Origin: Paracoccaceae bacterium
Lineage (GTDB): Bacteria; Pseudomonadota; Alphaproteobacteria; Rhodobacterales; Rhodobacteraceae
Reading direction: 5' to 3'
Length of the DNA stretch: 6,689 nt
Assembly: GCA_009922885.1 (NCBI GenBank)
Contig: RFUP01000123.1
Coordinates: 1-6,689 of the forward strand
Both the position numbers and the translations under genes were made by a program. The notes under the pieces were generated by a model, which had not been told where the DNA came from, searched no databases, and saw nothing but the letters and a program-made list of their open reading frames with translations. Of the stretch, positions 1-6,615 are shown piece by piece (positions within the stretch are counted from its first letter, which is position 1; each line of letters begins with the position of its first letter).

Positions 1-663
1 CAGAAACCCGATGTCAGGGTGATTGCAAACCTGTTTCCCGAGGATCTTCACCTTGTGCTGCCCAAGGGGGCAAAGTTGAACGGTCTGGCAGATCTGCGCG
101 GCAAACGCGTTGGAATTGCGCAAGCAGGTTCGGGCACCCAGATCGCCGTTGAACTGATACTAGCAGCGCACGGCATCACACGAGACGACATTGAAGAGGC
201 CGAGCTGAACAACACCCAAAGCGCCGAGCGTCTGGCCGATGGTCAGTTAGATGCCTATTTCTATGCAGCCGGCACGCCGGTTGCCGCAATGATTCAGCTG
301 GACAACACAAAGGGCATGGAACTTTACAACTGGAGCGATGAGGAATTGCGCGTCGGCAACGAGGCTGTTCCCTATTACATCAAGTCCAAGATCCCGGCCG
401 GCACCTATCCCGGCGTGACCTATGATGTGAACACCCTTGCGGTATCGGGCATCCTGATAACCAATGCAAACCAGGATGAAGAACTGATCTACCAAATCAC
501 CAAGGCCATGTGGTCGCCGACCGCCCGCAAGCTGCTGGACGGCGGTCATCCCAAGGGGAAGGTTATCACCATCGAAACCGCTCTCGATGGCGTGGAAGGC
601 ATCGGCGTTCCGCTGCATCCGGGCGCCGAGCGTTACTATCGTGAAGTGGGCATTCTGAAGTAA
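1..663 (+). CDS. TAXI-family TRAP transporter solute-binding protein (5' partial)
   Basis: This is the C-terminal part (220 residues) of a periplasmic binding protein of the TAXI family, which captures a small solute, typically an organic acid or amino acid, and hands it to a TRAP permease. The frame is open from base 1, so the true start and signal peptide lie outside the window; a GTG at 19 is internal. Visible family marks are the segment DLRGKRVGIAQAGSGT (about residues 31-46), a conserved turn of the second lobe; TYPGVTYDVNTLAV (about 135-148); and the near-terminal motif LHPGAERYYREVG (about 205-217), typical of TAXI proteins just before their end. Complete family members are usually about 320-380 residues, so roughly 100-150 residues are missing. 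The gene lies 95 bases before the fused TRAP permease on the same strand, which is the usual TAXI-TRAP order. The substrate cannot be told from the sequence. Confidence 0.93.
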   Translation, partial: QKPDVRVIANLFPEDLHLVLPKGAKLNGLADLRGKRVGIAQAGSGTQIAVELILAAHGITRDDIEEAELNNTQSAERLADGQLDAYFYAAGTPVAAMIQLDNTKGMELYNWSDEELRVGNEAVPYYIKSKIPAGTYPGVTYDVNTLAVSGILITNANQDEELIYQITKAMWSPTARKLLDGGHPKGKVITIETALDGVEGIGVPLHPGAERYYREVGILK

Positions 664-677
664 ACCCCTGCTCCGAA

Positions 678-709
678 GATCGGGTCGGCCTAGTGCCGCC
701 GGCCCGGTC
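678..709 (+). promoter_or_regulatory. GC-rich stem-loop between binding protein and permease genes
   Basis: Bases 678-689 pair with 698-709 to give a continuous 12-base-pair stem (ten Watson-Crick and two G-U pairs) with an 8-base loop. It starts 14 bases after the stop codon of the binding protein gene. No U-tract follows it; the next bases are C- and G-rich. It is therefore more likely a partial terminator or a 3' stabilising hairpin that lets the binding protein be made in excess over the permease, as is common in binding-protein transporters. The pairing is seen directly; the role is inferred. Confidence 0.55.
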
Positions 710-712
710 CCC

Positions 713-730
713 GCGCGTGAAATGGCGCGC
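713..730 (+). promoter_or_regulatory. second short stem-loop before the permease gene
   Basis: Bases 713-717 (GCGCG) pair with 726-730 (CGCGC), and U718-G725 can add a wobble pair, leaving a 6-8 base loop. The stem directly follows the larger hairpin and is followed by a pyrimidine-rich run (TTCCTATT) that is only weakly like a terminator tail. It ends 28 bases before the permease start codon. Together the two stems could reduce read-through into the permease gene. The short stem may also be chance in GC-rich sequence. Confidence 0.35.
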
Positions 731-758
731 TTCCTATTGATCTACCGGAACAGCCCAC

Positions 759-2960
759 ATGACACCCGAAAGCCAACTTGACGCCAAGACTCTGGAAGAG
801 CTAGAGAAAAAGTATGACACCGCACTGAACACACGCGACAACGGCCCGATCCTCAAGCCGTTTCTTTATTGGGCGTCGATCTGCTTTGCTGTTTATCACA
901 TCTGGACGGCCGGGTTCGGAACCCCGGTCGATCATGTGCATATGGGACTGCACCTGAGCGGTCTTTTCATGTTCATCCTAACCGGATTCCCGCTGTTCAA
1001 ATCGGCGCAGAGCATGGGTTGGGCCGGGCCGTCATGGATGCGCCCTGGCAATGTGCCGGTCTATGACTGGGTGCTTATGGCCGGGGCTGTGCTTGCCTCG
1101 CTTTTCCTGTGGCTCAGTTGGCGCGGTTTCACAGGGTTTGGCTTTGATATCCCCGAGCAGACCCTGCGGCAGGGTAATCCGACAACGGCCGACGTGGTTC
1201 TGGGGACGATCCTGATCCTTGCGGTTCTTGAGATCGCGCGGCGCACGATCGGTTTCGTGCTGCCACTGATCATCCTGGTCTTTATCGGCTATGCCTTGCT
1301 GGGTCCGTCGATCCCGGTGCAGATTCTGCGCCATCCCGGCGTGGACTGGCGACAGTTTGTGAACAACATGTACTTCCCATCTGAGGGAATTTTTGGCGTC
1401 ACCCTCTGGGTTGTGTCGACTGTTGTTTTTCATTTCGTGCTTTTCGGCGTAGTTGCGCAGCGTATGGGGCTGGGACAGTTCTTCGTTGACAATGCCATGA
1501 TCCTGGCCGGCCGCTACACCGGCGGGCCCGCCAAGGTGTCGGTCGTATCTTCGGCATTCTTCGGGACCATCTCGGGGTCGTCCATCGCTAACACCGTGTC
1601 GACAGGATCCCTCACGATCCCGAACATGAAGAAGATGGGATATCCCGGACATTTCGCAGCAGGAGTCGAGGCGGCATCCTCGGCTGGTGGGCAGATCACC
1701 CCACCGATCATGGGCGCTGCTAGCTTTCTGATGGCCGAGTACCTCGAGGTGCCTTACACGACCATCGTGATTGCAGCCATCGTACCGGCCTTGATGCATT
1801 ACGTTGGCGTTCTGTCGATCGTTCACTTCACCGCGCGCAAGCTGGGTCTGAGCGCCTACCGCAAGGAGGATCTGCCCAACTTCGTAAAGGTCTGGCGCGA
1901 TGGGTGGTACACGGTCATTCCACTGGTCGCGCTGCTGACCGTGCTGTTTTCAGGCTATTCCCCAAACATGGCCGCCTTTCTGGGCTTGTCGCTGTGCATC
2001 GTGGTCGGCTTTTGTGCATTTAACCGGCCGATGACCCTTGTCGTGCCGCTGGCGCTGCTGACTTTCATCTTATGGAAAGCCTCTCCGGCCAGTGGCGAAG
2101 GGTTTTCCCCGACGCTTGCTGGGATATTGGCCGGATTGACAATCCTAGGATCACTACATCGCAACCAGCGTCAGGATTTTCGCGATCTTTTCGATAGCAT
2201 GCATGTAGGTGTGCAATACGCGCTGGCCGTCGGCGCGGCATCTGCAGCCGTCGGAATCGTGGTCGGCGTTATCAATACAACAGGCGTTGGATTCCGAATG
2301 GGGTTCATGGTCACAAACGGTGCTGCAGATATGGCGGCATGGTTGCACCCCCTACTCGGCTGGCTACCTGGCGAAGCCTTTACCCAACAGGGTCTACAAC
2401 AGTTCCTGTCGCTAGTGCTTATAGCCATAGCCTGCATTCTGATGGGGGCCGGTTTACCAACCACTGCGCTTTACATCATGCTGGTGGCCGTGGCGCAGCC
2501 TGCACTCGCGCAACTGGGAGTACCGGCGCTGGCAACACATATGTTCGTGCTATACTATGGCGTGATTTCTGAGATTACTCCCCCAGTCTGCGCCTCAGCC
2601 TATGCCGCGGCCGGGATCGCGGGGGCCAATCCGTTTCGTACGGGTCTTAACGCCTTCACGCTGGGGGTGGGCAAGCTGATGGTGCCTATGGTCTTTGTAT
2701 ATGCTCCGACCATGCTTATCGTACTTCCCGAGTATTTCACCATGACTTCCTTCCTACAGGTCTCGATAAGCTGTGCGCTTGGTATATTTGCCATCGGTAC
2801 AGCGGTGGCCGGCTTTTTCGTGACACCGCTTGGCTGGTTTGCCCGAACCATAATGGCGACCGGCGGTCTGTTCATGGTTGCACCAGGGGCAACCACAGAC
2901 CTTATTGCTCTGGCCATAATGGCTCCGGTTCTGTTGCAACAATGGACCAGCACCCGCTGA
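759..2960 (+). CDS. TRAP transporter fused permease, 4TM/12TM (DctQ-DctM fusion)
   Basis: This 733-residue inner-membrane protein is the permease of a TAXI-type TRAP transporter and should move the substrate inward with a cation gradient. A soluble N-terminus (about 1-35, charged) is followed by the small-subunit-like helices (about 36-54, 62-80, 102-121, 147-161) and then the large DctM-like domain. Conserved DctM features are the stretch around residues 255-330, with GGPAKVSVVSSAFFGTISGS, the motif SSAGGQITPPIMGAASF, and a later repeat-like half with MGAGLPTTALYIM (562-574) and SEITPPVCASAYAAAGIAGA (604-623). The two TPP-containing motifs are the family's inverted-repeat hairpin regions. 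About two more hydrophobic segments follow the DctM core (665-690, 696-725), as in many fused permeases; the long DUF3394-type tail is absent. The ATG at 759 has only a weak GGA about 8-9 bases upstream, and the next gene is convergent. Translation may depend partly on upstream ribosomes. The family call is very safe; the substrate is unknown. Confidence 0.96.
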   Translation: MTPESQLDAKTLEELEKKYDTALNTRDNGPILKPFLYWASICFAVYHIWTAGFGTPVDHVHMGLHLSGLFMFILTGFPLFKSAQSMGWAGPSWMRPGNVPVYDWVLMAGAVLASLFLWLSWRGFTGFGFDIPEQTLRQGNPTTADVVLGTILILAVLEIARRTIGFVLPLIILVFIGYALLGPSIPVQILRHPGVDWRQFVNNMYFPSEGIFGVTLWVVSTVVFHFVLFGVVAQRMGLGQFFVDNAMILAGRYTGGPAKVSVVSSAFFGTISGSSIANTVSTGSLTIPNMKKMGYPGHFAAGVEAASSAGGQITPPIMGAASFLMAEYLEVPYTTIVIAAIVPALMHYVGVLSIVHFTARKLGLSAYRKEDLPNFVKVWRDGWYTVIPLVALLTVLFSGYSPNMAAFLGLSLCIVVGFCAFNRPMTLVVPLALLTFILWKASPASGEGFSPTLAGILAGLTILGSLHRNQRQDFRDLFDSMHVGVQYALAVGAASAAVGIVVGVINTTGVGFRMGFMVTNGAADMAAWLHPLLGWLPGEAFTQQGLQQFLSLVLIAIACILMGAGLPTTALYIMLVAVAQPALAQLGVPALATHMFVLYYGVISEITPPVCASAYAAAGIAGANPFRTGLNAFTLGVGKLMVPMVFVYAPTMLIVLPEYFTMTSFLQVSISCALGIFAIGTAVAGFFVTPLGWFARTIMATGGLFMVAPGATTDLIALAIMAPVLLQQWTSTR

Positions 2961-3471
2961 GCCGAGACAGCTTTGTGCCCCAAGATACGCAAGTCATTGT
3001 TGTGCTTGGCGGCATCTTAAACCTCCGCAGCGCTCTCTCCCTTGGCGAGCGTACCCTTGTGTTTTGATTGTTAGAACGTGCTTCTCCATGGCGACTAGTA
3101 TCCATGGGCAATGCAGTACCCATCTCTCCACTCTCTTTAGTGCCTCAATCTGTAGCGATCTGACGAAAGAACATCCCAAGCTGGCCGATGGCCTCGTTAG
3201 TACTGATAGCGGGGTGCTGTCAGGGCTTGCAAGCTCGTTGTTCTGATTGGGACCCGCCAAGCGGACTTCATCAGGGCCAGCGGTCAGACGTACCGCGTAA
3301 ACAGGCCGGACACATGACCGCAACCTGCGATGATCAACATTCGTCCAGATTAACCCTTGCACACGCGGAGCCATCCACAAATGACAGCGCTATGCAGAGG
3401 CATTTATCCTTTTGAGGCCAATGAGGCGGTCATGGTGCAAAGTCCGTTGATCGCCTTGTGACCAAGGTCTT
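2961..3471. other. gene-free convergent intergenic region
   Basis: About 510 bases lie between the stop of the TRAP permease and the stop of the RidA-family gene. Short open frames exist on both strands (for example 3064-3246 and 3188-3415 plus, 2994-3380 minus), but they overlap each other, have no clear ribosome binding site, and give compositions rich in Ser, Arg, Cys and His unlike a folded protein family I know. Both flanking genes end here, so no promoter for them is expected. I see no strong terminator, tRNA or insertion-sequence end. Small symmetric elements are present: CCATGG twice with a 10-base gap (3086-3107) and the 10-base palindrome GCTTGCAAGC (3225-3234). The sequence looks less GC-rich than the genes and may be decayed coding or mobile DNA. 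Confidence 0.6.
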
Positions 3472-3810
3472 TCAAAATGCCGCAGTTACGATGATTTCGA
3501 CTTTCAGCTCAGCACGGGCGAGTTTTGCCTCGCCGCACGCCCGTGCGGGGGCGTGGCCTTCGGGAACCCAGGCGTCCCAAACGGCGTTCATCTCGGCGAA
3601 ATCAGCCATATCGGCAAGCCAGATCACGACCTGTAGCATCTGCTCGCGCGATGATCCTGCCATTTCCAGCAGCGCATCTACGCGCGACAGGCAGTCGCGG
3701 GTTTGATCTACTACGGTAGCACCGTCGCCGACCTGACCACACAGATAGGCCACACCGTTATGTTTGACGATCTTGCTCATGCGAGGTCCAGTTGCGATCC
3801 GTTCAATCAT
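3472..3810 (-). CDS. RidA-family protein (YoaB-like), reactive imine/enamine deaminase
   Basis: This 112-residue cytoplasmic protein belongs to the YjgF/YER057c/UK114 (Rid) family, whose members form trimers and hydrolyse reactive imines/enamines to ketones and ammonia. The sequence begins MIERIATGPRMSKIVKHNG, then YLCGQVGD (22-29), WLADMADFAEMNAVWDAWVP (64-83), GHAPARACGEAKLA (85-98) and ends KVEIIVTAAF. This layout matches the YoaB-like branch rather than archetypal RidA. Arg90 in PARAC is the equivalent of the carboxylate-binding arginine of RidA, and Glu105 in KVEI matches the family's conserved C-terminal acid, so it looks catalytically competent. Length is near the usual 112-130. It is the last gene of a four-gene oxidase operon, 10 bases after the upstream stop. 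The start is set by AGGAG seven bases before the ATG. The likely job is to clear the imine released by the oxidase; this is inferred from context. Confidence 0.93.
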   Translation of the reverse strand: MIERIATGPRMSKIVKHNGVAYLCGQVGDGATVVDQTRDCLSRVDALLEMAGSSREQMLQVVIWLADMADFAEMNAVWDAWVPEGHAPARACGEAKLARAELKVEIIVTAAF

Positions 3811-3817
3811 GAGTTCA

Positions 3818-3822
3818 CTCCT
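3818..3822 (-). promoter_or_regulatory. ribosome binding site of the RidA-family gene, overlapping upstream stop
   Basis: On the minus strand AGGAG lies 7 bases before the ATG at 3810. Its first two bases are part of the TAG stop codon (3823-3821) of the preceding oxidoreductase gene. A ribosome finishing that gene would sit on this site, which favours translational coupling. Confidence 0.8.
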
Positions 3823-5215
3823 AGTGCACCGCGTCGGGCGTTGTGACTTCCATGCCAGCCAGTTCGCTCAGGGTGACGGGTTTGAGCGGAGGGCGAATGC
3901 GGTAATAGCCAGTTTCATCGGGCGTTTGACCCCTTGCATCGGCCAAAAGCGCTGTGACGCTTAGGCCGCAATAGCGACCCTGACAGGGTCCCATGCCCGC
4001 GCGGCCAAAGGCCTTGGTCTGGTTCGGGCCGATGCATCCCAATTTGGCATAGCCGCGAATATCGCCTGCGGTGATCTCTTCGCAGCGGCATATCACCGTG
4101 GAATCATCGGGCAAGAGGGCCTGCGCATAGGGCGGATAGGCCGCATCAAGGAAAGGTCGTGCTGCCTGTTCATGCGCGAGCTTGGCACGCAGCTTGGCTG
4201 CGCAGCGGTCGCGGTCCTCGCGGGTGAGGCGCTCTGCCGCGAAGGCGATCTGAAGTGCTGCAAGTGTGCCCGCATATTCTGCCGCTTTCGCCCCGCCGAT
4301 GCCTGCGCTATCGCCTGCAATGAAGACACCCTCCTTATCGCTTTGGCCCCATTCATCACGCTTGGGCACAAAGCACTGCTGTGCCGCATCCCAAGTGTGC
4401 GCGATACCTAGCGACCGTGCGGCTTGCACATTGGGGACGACGCCGTGATGTAAAAAGACCGTATCACAAGTGATCCGCTGAGTGTGGCCGTTGCTGATAA
4501 AGCTGACGGCCTCGGCTTTGTCCGTGCCTTGCACGGCGATGTCGGTAGCGCTCGTATAGCGCGGCACGCCCGCGCGGGTGATGCTGGCCAGCATCTTCAG
4601 GCCCTTGGCCAGATAACGCCAACCGCGCAAAGCGCCGCCCATGTGCTGCGCTGCACTGATGAAATCGCTGCGAGTTTGCGTCTCGATCATGGCCTTGGGC
4701 GGCGTGCCTGCCCGCACCATTTGCGCCGCGATAAGGTAAAGGAGCGGGCCGGAGCCGACCAACACGGCGTCGCGCGCCAGCACCCCGGATTGCTTAAGCA
4801 GGATTTGCCCCGCGCCTGCGGTCATCACGCCCGGCAGGGTCCAACCCGGTAGCGGCATGGGGCGTTCGAGCGCGCCGGTGGCCAAAAGGACGTGGTCTGC
4901 ATCCAGTTGCGCGCCACGCCCGTCACGGGTGTAGGAAATGCGAAACTGGTCTTCGATGGCCCAGACAATTGCGCCGGCAAGATGGGTGATCGCGCTATGC
5001 TTCAAGCTAGCGGTCAGCGTGGCGCCGTAGGTGTACTCCGCGCCTAGAATATCGCCGCGCAGGGGAGCGACACGGTCCACATCACGGTAGATCTGACCAC
5101 CTGCGCGGGGTTGTTCATCAAGCACTGTCACGCAAAGGCCCAGTTCAGCGGCTTGCGCGGCAGCAGCCATTCCAGCAGGGCCAGCGCCGATGATAGCAAG
5201 GTCAGAGCGGGTCAT
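3821..5215 (-). CDS. FAD-dependent oxidoreductase with BFD-like [2Fe-2S] domain (HcnB / opine oxidase subunit A-like)
   Basis: This 464-residue protein resembles the large flavin subunit of heteromeric amine oxidases: HcnB, OoxA/NoxA and the matching subunit of D-hydroxyproline dehydrogenase. An N-terminal FAD-binding Rossmann fold shows GAGPAG (10-15) and the strand end VTVLDE (29-34), followed by RAGGQIY (37-43). The motif LATGALERPMPLPGWTLPGV (111-130) and the second nucleotide site VGSGP (153-157) are typical of this pyridine nucleotide-disulphide oxidoreductase-like group, as is VFIAGDSAGIGG (297-308), which closes the FAD site. The C-terminal domain carries Cys376-x-Cys378 and Cys411-x4-Cys416 (in CRCEEIT and GPCQGRYC), the BFD-like [2Fe-2S] ligand set. 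It probably passes electrons from the catalytic flavin subunit to an acceptor. The ATG overlaps the stop of the small iron-sulphur gene as ATGA, with GAGG seven bases upstream. The family is safe; the substrate is unknown. Confidence 0.93.
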   Translation of the reverse strand: MTRSDLAIIGAGPAGMAAAAQAAELGLCVTVLDEQPRAGGQIYRDVDRVAPLRGDILGAEYTYGATLTASLKHSAITHLAGAIVWAIEDQFRISYTRDGRGAQLDADHVLLATGALERPMPLPGWTLPGVMTAGAGQILLKQSGVLARDAVLVGSGPLLYLIAAQMVRAGTPPKAMIETQTRSDFISAAQHMGGALRGWRYLAKGLKMLASITRAGVPRYTSATDIAVQGTDKAEAVSFISNGHTQRITCDTVFLHHGVVPNVQAARSLGIAHTWDAAQQCFVPKRDEWGQSDKEGVFIAGDSAGIGGAKAAEYAGTLAALQIAFAAERLTREDRDRCAAKLRAKLAHEQAARPFLDAAYPPYAQALLPDDSTVICRCEEITAGDIRGYAKLGCIGPNQTKAFGRAGMGPCQGRYCGLSVTALLADARGQTPDETGYYRIRPPLKPVTLSELAGMEVTTPDAVH

Positions 5216-5511
5216 GCCAACGCCTCATCGTGATGGATGCGCGTGATCTCAAGGCCGTCTGTGACCTCGATCATGCACGCCTGCCGCGTGGTTCCCTCGA
5301 TTTCAATTAGACAATCGAAACACGCACCCATCATGCAAAATGGGCCGCGCGGCGCGCCCGATATGGGGGTATCTCGAAACACAGGGACGCCTGCCGCCAA
5401 AAGCGCCGCGGCCAGATTGGCCCCTTGCGGTAAACTGAGTGCAACGTCATCGAGTATCACCTTTACACGGGGCCCACTTTCGAGCTCAAGAAACGGCGAA
5501 ACGGTTTTCAC
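5212..5511 (-). CDS. small [2Fe-2S] ferredoxin-like subunit (HcnA-like)
   Basis: This 99-residue protein is the small iron-sulphur subunit of the heteromeric oxidase, like HcnA (about 100 residues). Cys59, Cys64, Cys67 and Cys79 form the spacing C-x4-C-x2-C-x11-C, in GPFCMMGACFDCLIEIEG and TRQACMIEV, the plant-type/2Fe-2S_4 ferredoxin pattern. It should relay electrons between the flavin subunits. The start is a GTG at 5511 rather than any upstream ATG: it is preceded by GGAGG with 6 bases spacing, gives the expected family length, and begins just inside the end of the oxidase gene, which it overlaps by 26 bases. A longer frame reaches up to 5844, but its extra 111 residues are Arg/Cys/Pro-rich and lie in a shifted frame of the oxidase gene, so they are not real. 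Its stop overlaps the next ATG by four bases. Confidence 0.9.
   Translation of the reverse strand: MKTVSPFLELESGPRVKVILDDVALSLPQGANLAAALLAAGVPVFRDTPISGAPRGPFCMMGACFDCLIEIEGTTRQACMIEVTDGLEITRIHHDEALA
5223..5226 (-). promoter_or_regulatory. ribosome binding site of the HcnB-like gene
   Basis: GAGG on the minus strand lies 7 bases before the ATG at 5215, inside the final codons of the small iron-sulphur gene. It supports this start and coupling through the ATGA overlap. Confidence 0.6.
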
Positions 5512-6586
5512 TGAACACCTCCAGATCTGGCGCTGCAACGGTGCCTTCCAGCCAATCGGGCAGAAGACGCGCGTGCGCGGCGGCAAGGGTGATGCCACTG
5601 TGACAGGTGACAAGATAAGCACCGGGCATATGCGCACTTTCCTGATAGATCGGCAGCCCGTCGGGCGAGAGCACTCTGAGCGCGCCCCATGAGCGCACCA
5701 GCTGGGCGCGAGCCAGCGCGGGATAGGCGGCGATCGCTTCAGCGGCGAGGCCCGACAGGCCCGCCTGCGTGACCTTGTCATCAAGACCCACCTCTTCATT
5801 GGTGGCGCCGATCTGAATGCCGCCCTCGTCCACCTGCCGTGCAATCAGTGAGGGGCGGTTGATGAGCTTGGGCAATTTCTCGGTGATAAGCACCTGCCCG
5901 CGCTGTGGGCGAACGGGCGCTTTGAAGCCCATCTTCGGTCCAAGCTGTGCAGCGCCCAGACCCGCAGACAAGACGACTTTAGCCGCGCTTACAATTGTGC
6001 CATCTGCGCAGGTGATCAGAAAACCATCTGGATTTGACACATCTGTCACGGTCTTTCCAACTAATACTTGCCCCCCCATGCGGCGAACGTCGGCAGCCAG
6101 TGCTGTTAGCAATTTCAGCGGGTTCGCATGGCCATCCTGATGGTGCAGAATCGCGCCAATGACCTTCGGGCCGATATTTGGCTCTTCTTTGCGCAGTGCA
6201 TTGTGGCCAAGAACTTCGTAGGGATAATTACCACCCAGTTGCGCTTTCAGCTTTTCGTATTTCGCGAGCTTGTCTTCGAGCGCCTCTTCGGAGAAATGAA
6301 GATCGTATCCGCCTTTTTGCTCAAGAGGGATGGGCTTTCCCGTGTTGCCTGAGACCTCGCTTGCAAAGTCGGCCCAGATCGCGGCAGACTGCTGGGACCA
6401 GCTCGCATAGCGCGGTTGGTTCATGCCCTTGGATTGGACCCAGACCAATCCGAAATTTCCACGGCTCGCACGAAAGGATCCGTCATCGCCGTCCAGAACA
6501 GTCACCGTGCGTCCACGCCGGAGCAATCCCCAGGCGACTGATAGGCCAACAATACCGCCTCCGATGATAGCGTAATCGGTTTCCAT
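5486..6586 (-). CDS. DAO-family FAD-dependent amine/imino-acid oxidase (HcnC / opine oxidase subunit B-like)
   Basis: This 366-residue flavoprotein of the D-amino-acid oxidase (DAO/GlyOx) fold is probably the catalytic subunit that oxidises a C-N bond of an amino acid or amine, giving an imine. The N-terminus has the FAD Rossmann motif GGGIVG (9-14) with TVTVLDGDD (27-35) closing the second strand, followed by the conserved SRGNFGLV (41-48). The C-terminal FAD/substrate region reads RSWGALRVLSPDGLPIY (298-314), and CHSGITLAAAHARLLPDWL (328-346) matches the usual HSGITLAP-type ending. Length fits OoxB-like subunits and is somewhat shorter than HcnC. It is first of four overlapping minus-strand genes and its end overlaps the next start by 26 bases. 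The ATG at 6586 has GGAG only 3 bases upstream, which is short. The frame stays open to the window edge, but the upstream 34 codons are Pro/Thr-rich with no ATG/GTG/TTG, so this start is preferred. Confidence 0.92.
   Translation of the reverse strand: METDYAIIGGGIVGLSVAWGLLRRGRTVTVLDGDDGSFRASRGNFGLVWVQSKGMNQPRYASWSQQSAAIWADFASEVSGNTGKPIPLEQKGGYDLHFSEEALEDKLAKYEKLKAQLGGNYPYEVLGHNALRKEEPNIGPKVIGAILHHQDGHANPLKLLTALAADVRRMGGQVLVGKTVTDVSNPDGFLITCADGTIVSAAKVVLSAGLGAAQLGPKMGFKAPVRPQRGQVLITEKLPKLINRPSLIARQVDEGGIQIGATNEEVGLDDKVTQAGLSGLAAEAIAAYPALARAQLVRSWGALRVLSPDGLPIYQESAHMPGAYLVTCHSGITLAAAHARLLPDWLEGTVAAPDLEVFSENRFAVS
5518..5522 (-). promoter_or_regulatory. ribosome binding site that fixes the GTG start of the HcnA-like gene
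   Basis: GGAGG on the minus strand lies 6 bases before the GTG at 5511 and inside the 3' end of the DAO-family gene. It is the best Shine-Dalgarno match in the operon and decides the start against longer in-frame alternatives. Confidence 0.8.
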
Positions 6587-6615
6587 GAGCTCCGTTTCTA
6601 TGTTGAGAGGTGGTG

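Noticed and set aside
247..618. 123-codon minus-strand open frame
   Set aside because: It is antisense to the well-conserved TAXI binding protein and has no ribosome binding site or family resemblance.
1032..1826. 264-codon minus-strand open frame
   Set aside because: It is opposite the highly conserved TRAP permease core, and its product is rich in His, Arg, Asp and Gln with no recognisable domain; it is a shadow of the permease codon bias.
2600..2992. 130-codon minus-strand open frame across the permease 3' end
   Set aside because: It is antisense to conserved permease motifs, with a composition typical of a reversed membrane-protein gene.
2980..3009. CCAAG...CTTGG inverted repeat after the permease stop as a terminator
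   Set aside because: The stem is 5 base pairs with a 20-base loop and no U-tract, well within chance.
3188..3415. 75-codon plus-strand open frame in the intergenic region
   Set aside because: It has no convincing ribosome binding site, overlaps other open frames on both strands, and shows no recognisable domain; kept only as part of the orphan region.
3454..3467. CCTTG-TGAC-CAAGG hairpin just after the RidA gene stop, as terminator of the minus-strand operon
   Set aside because: The stem is only 5 base pairs and no U-run follows on the minus strand.
4484..4852. 122-codon plus-strand open frame
   Set aside because: It is antisense to the second nucleotide-binding region of the HcnB-like gene and is His/Arg/Ala-rich without motifs.
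5512..5844. N-terminal extension of the small iron-sulphur gene giving a 210-residue protein
   Set aside because: It lies wholly in a shifted frame of the DAO-family gene, is rich in Arg, Cys, Ser and Pro, and the 99-residue form from GTG 5511 already has the expected family length and a strong ribosome binding site.
3821..6586. Hydrogen cyanide synthase (hcnABC) proper
   Set aside because: The architecture is shared with opine and D-hydroxyproline oxidases, the gene order differs (DAO-like subunit first, whereas hcn has it last), and a RidA gene is included; cyanide production is not supported over amino acid catabolism.
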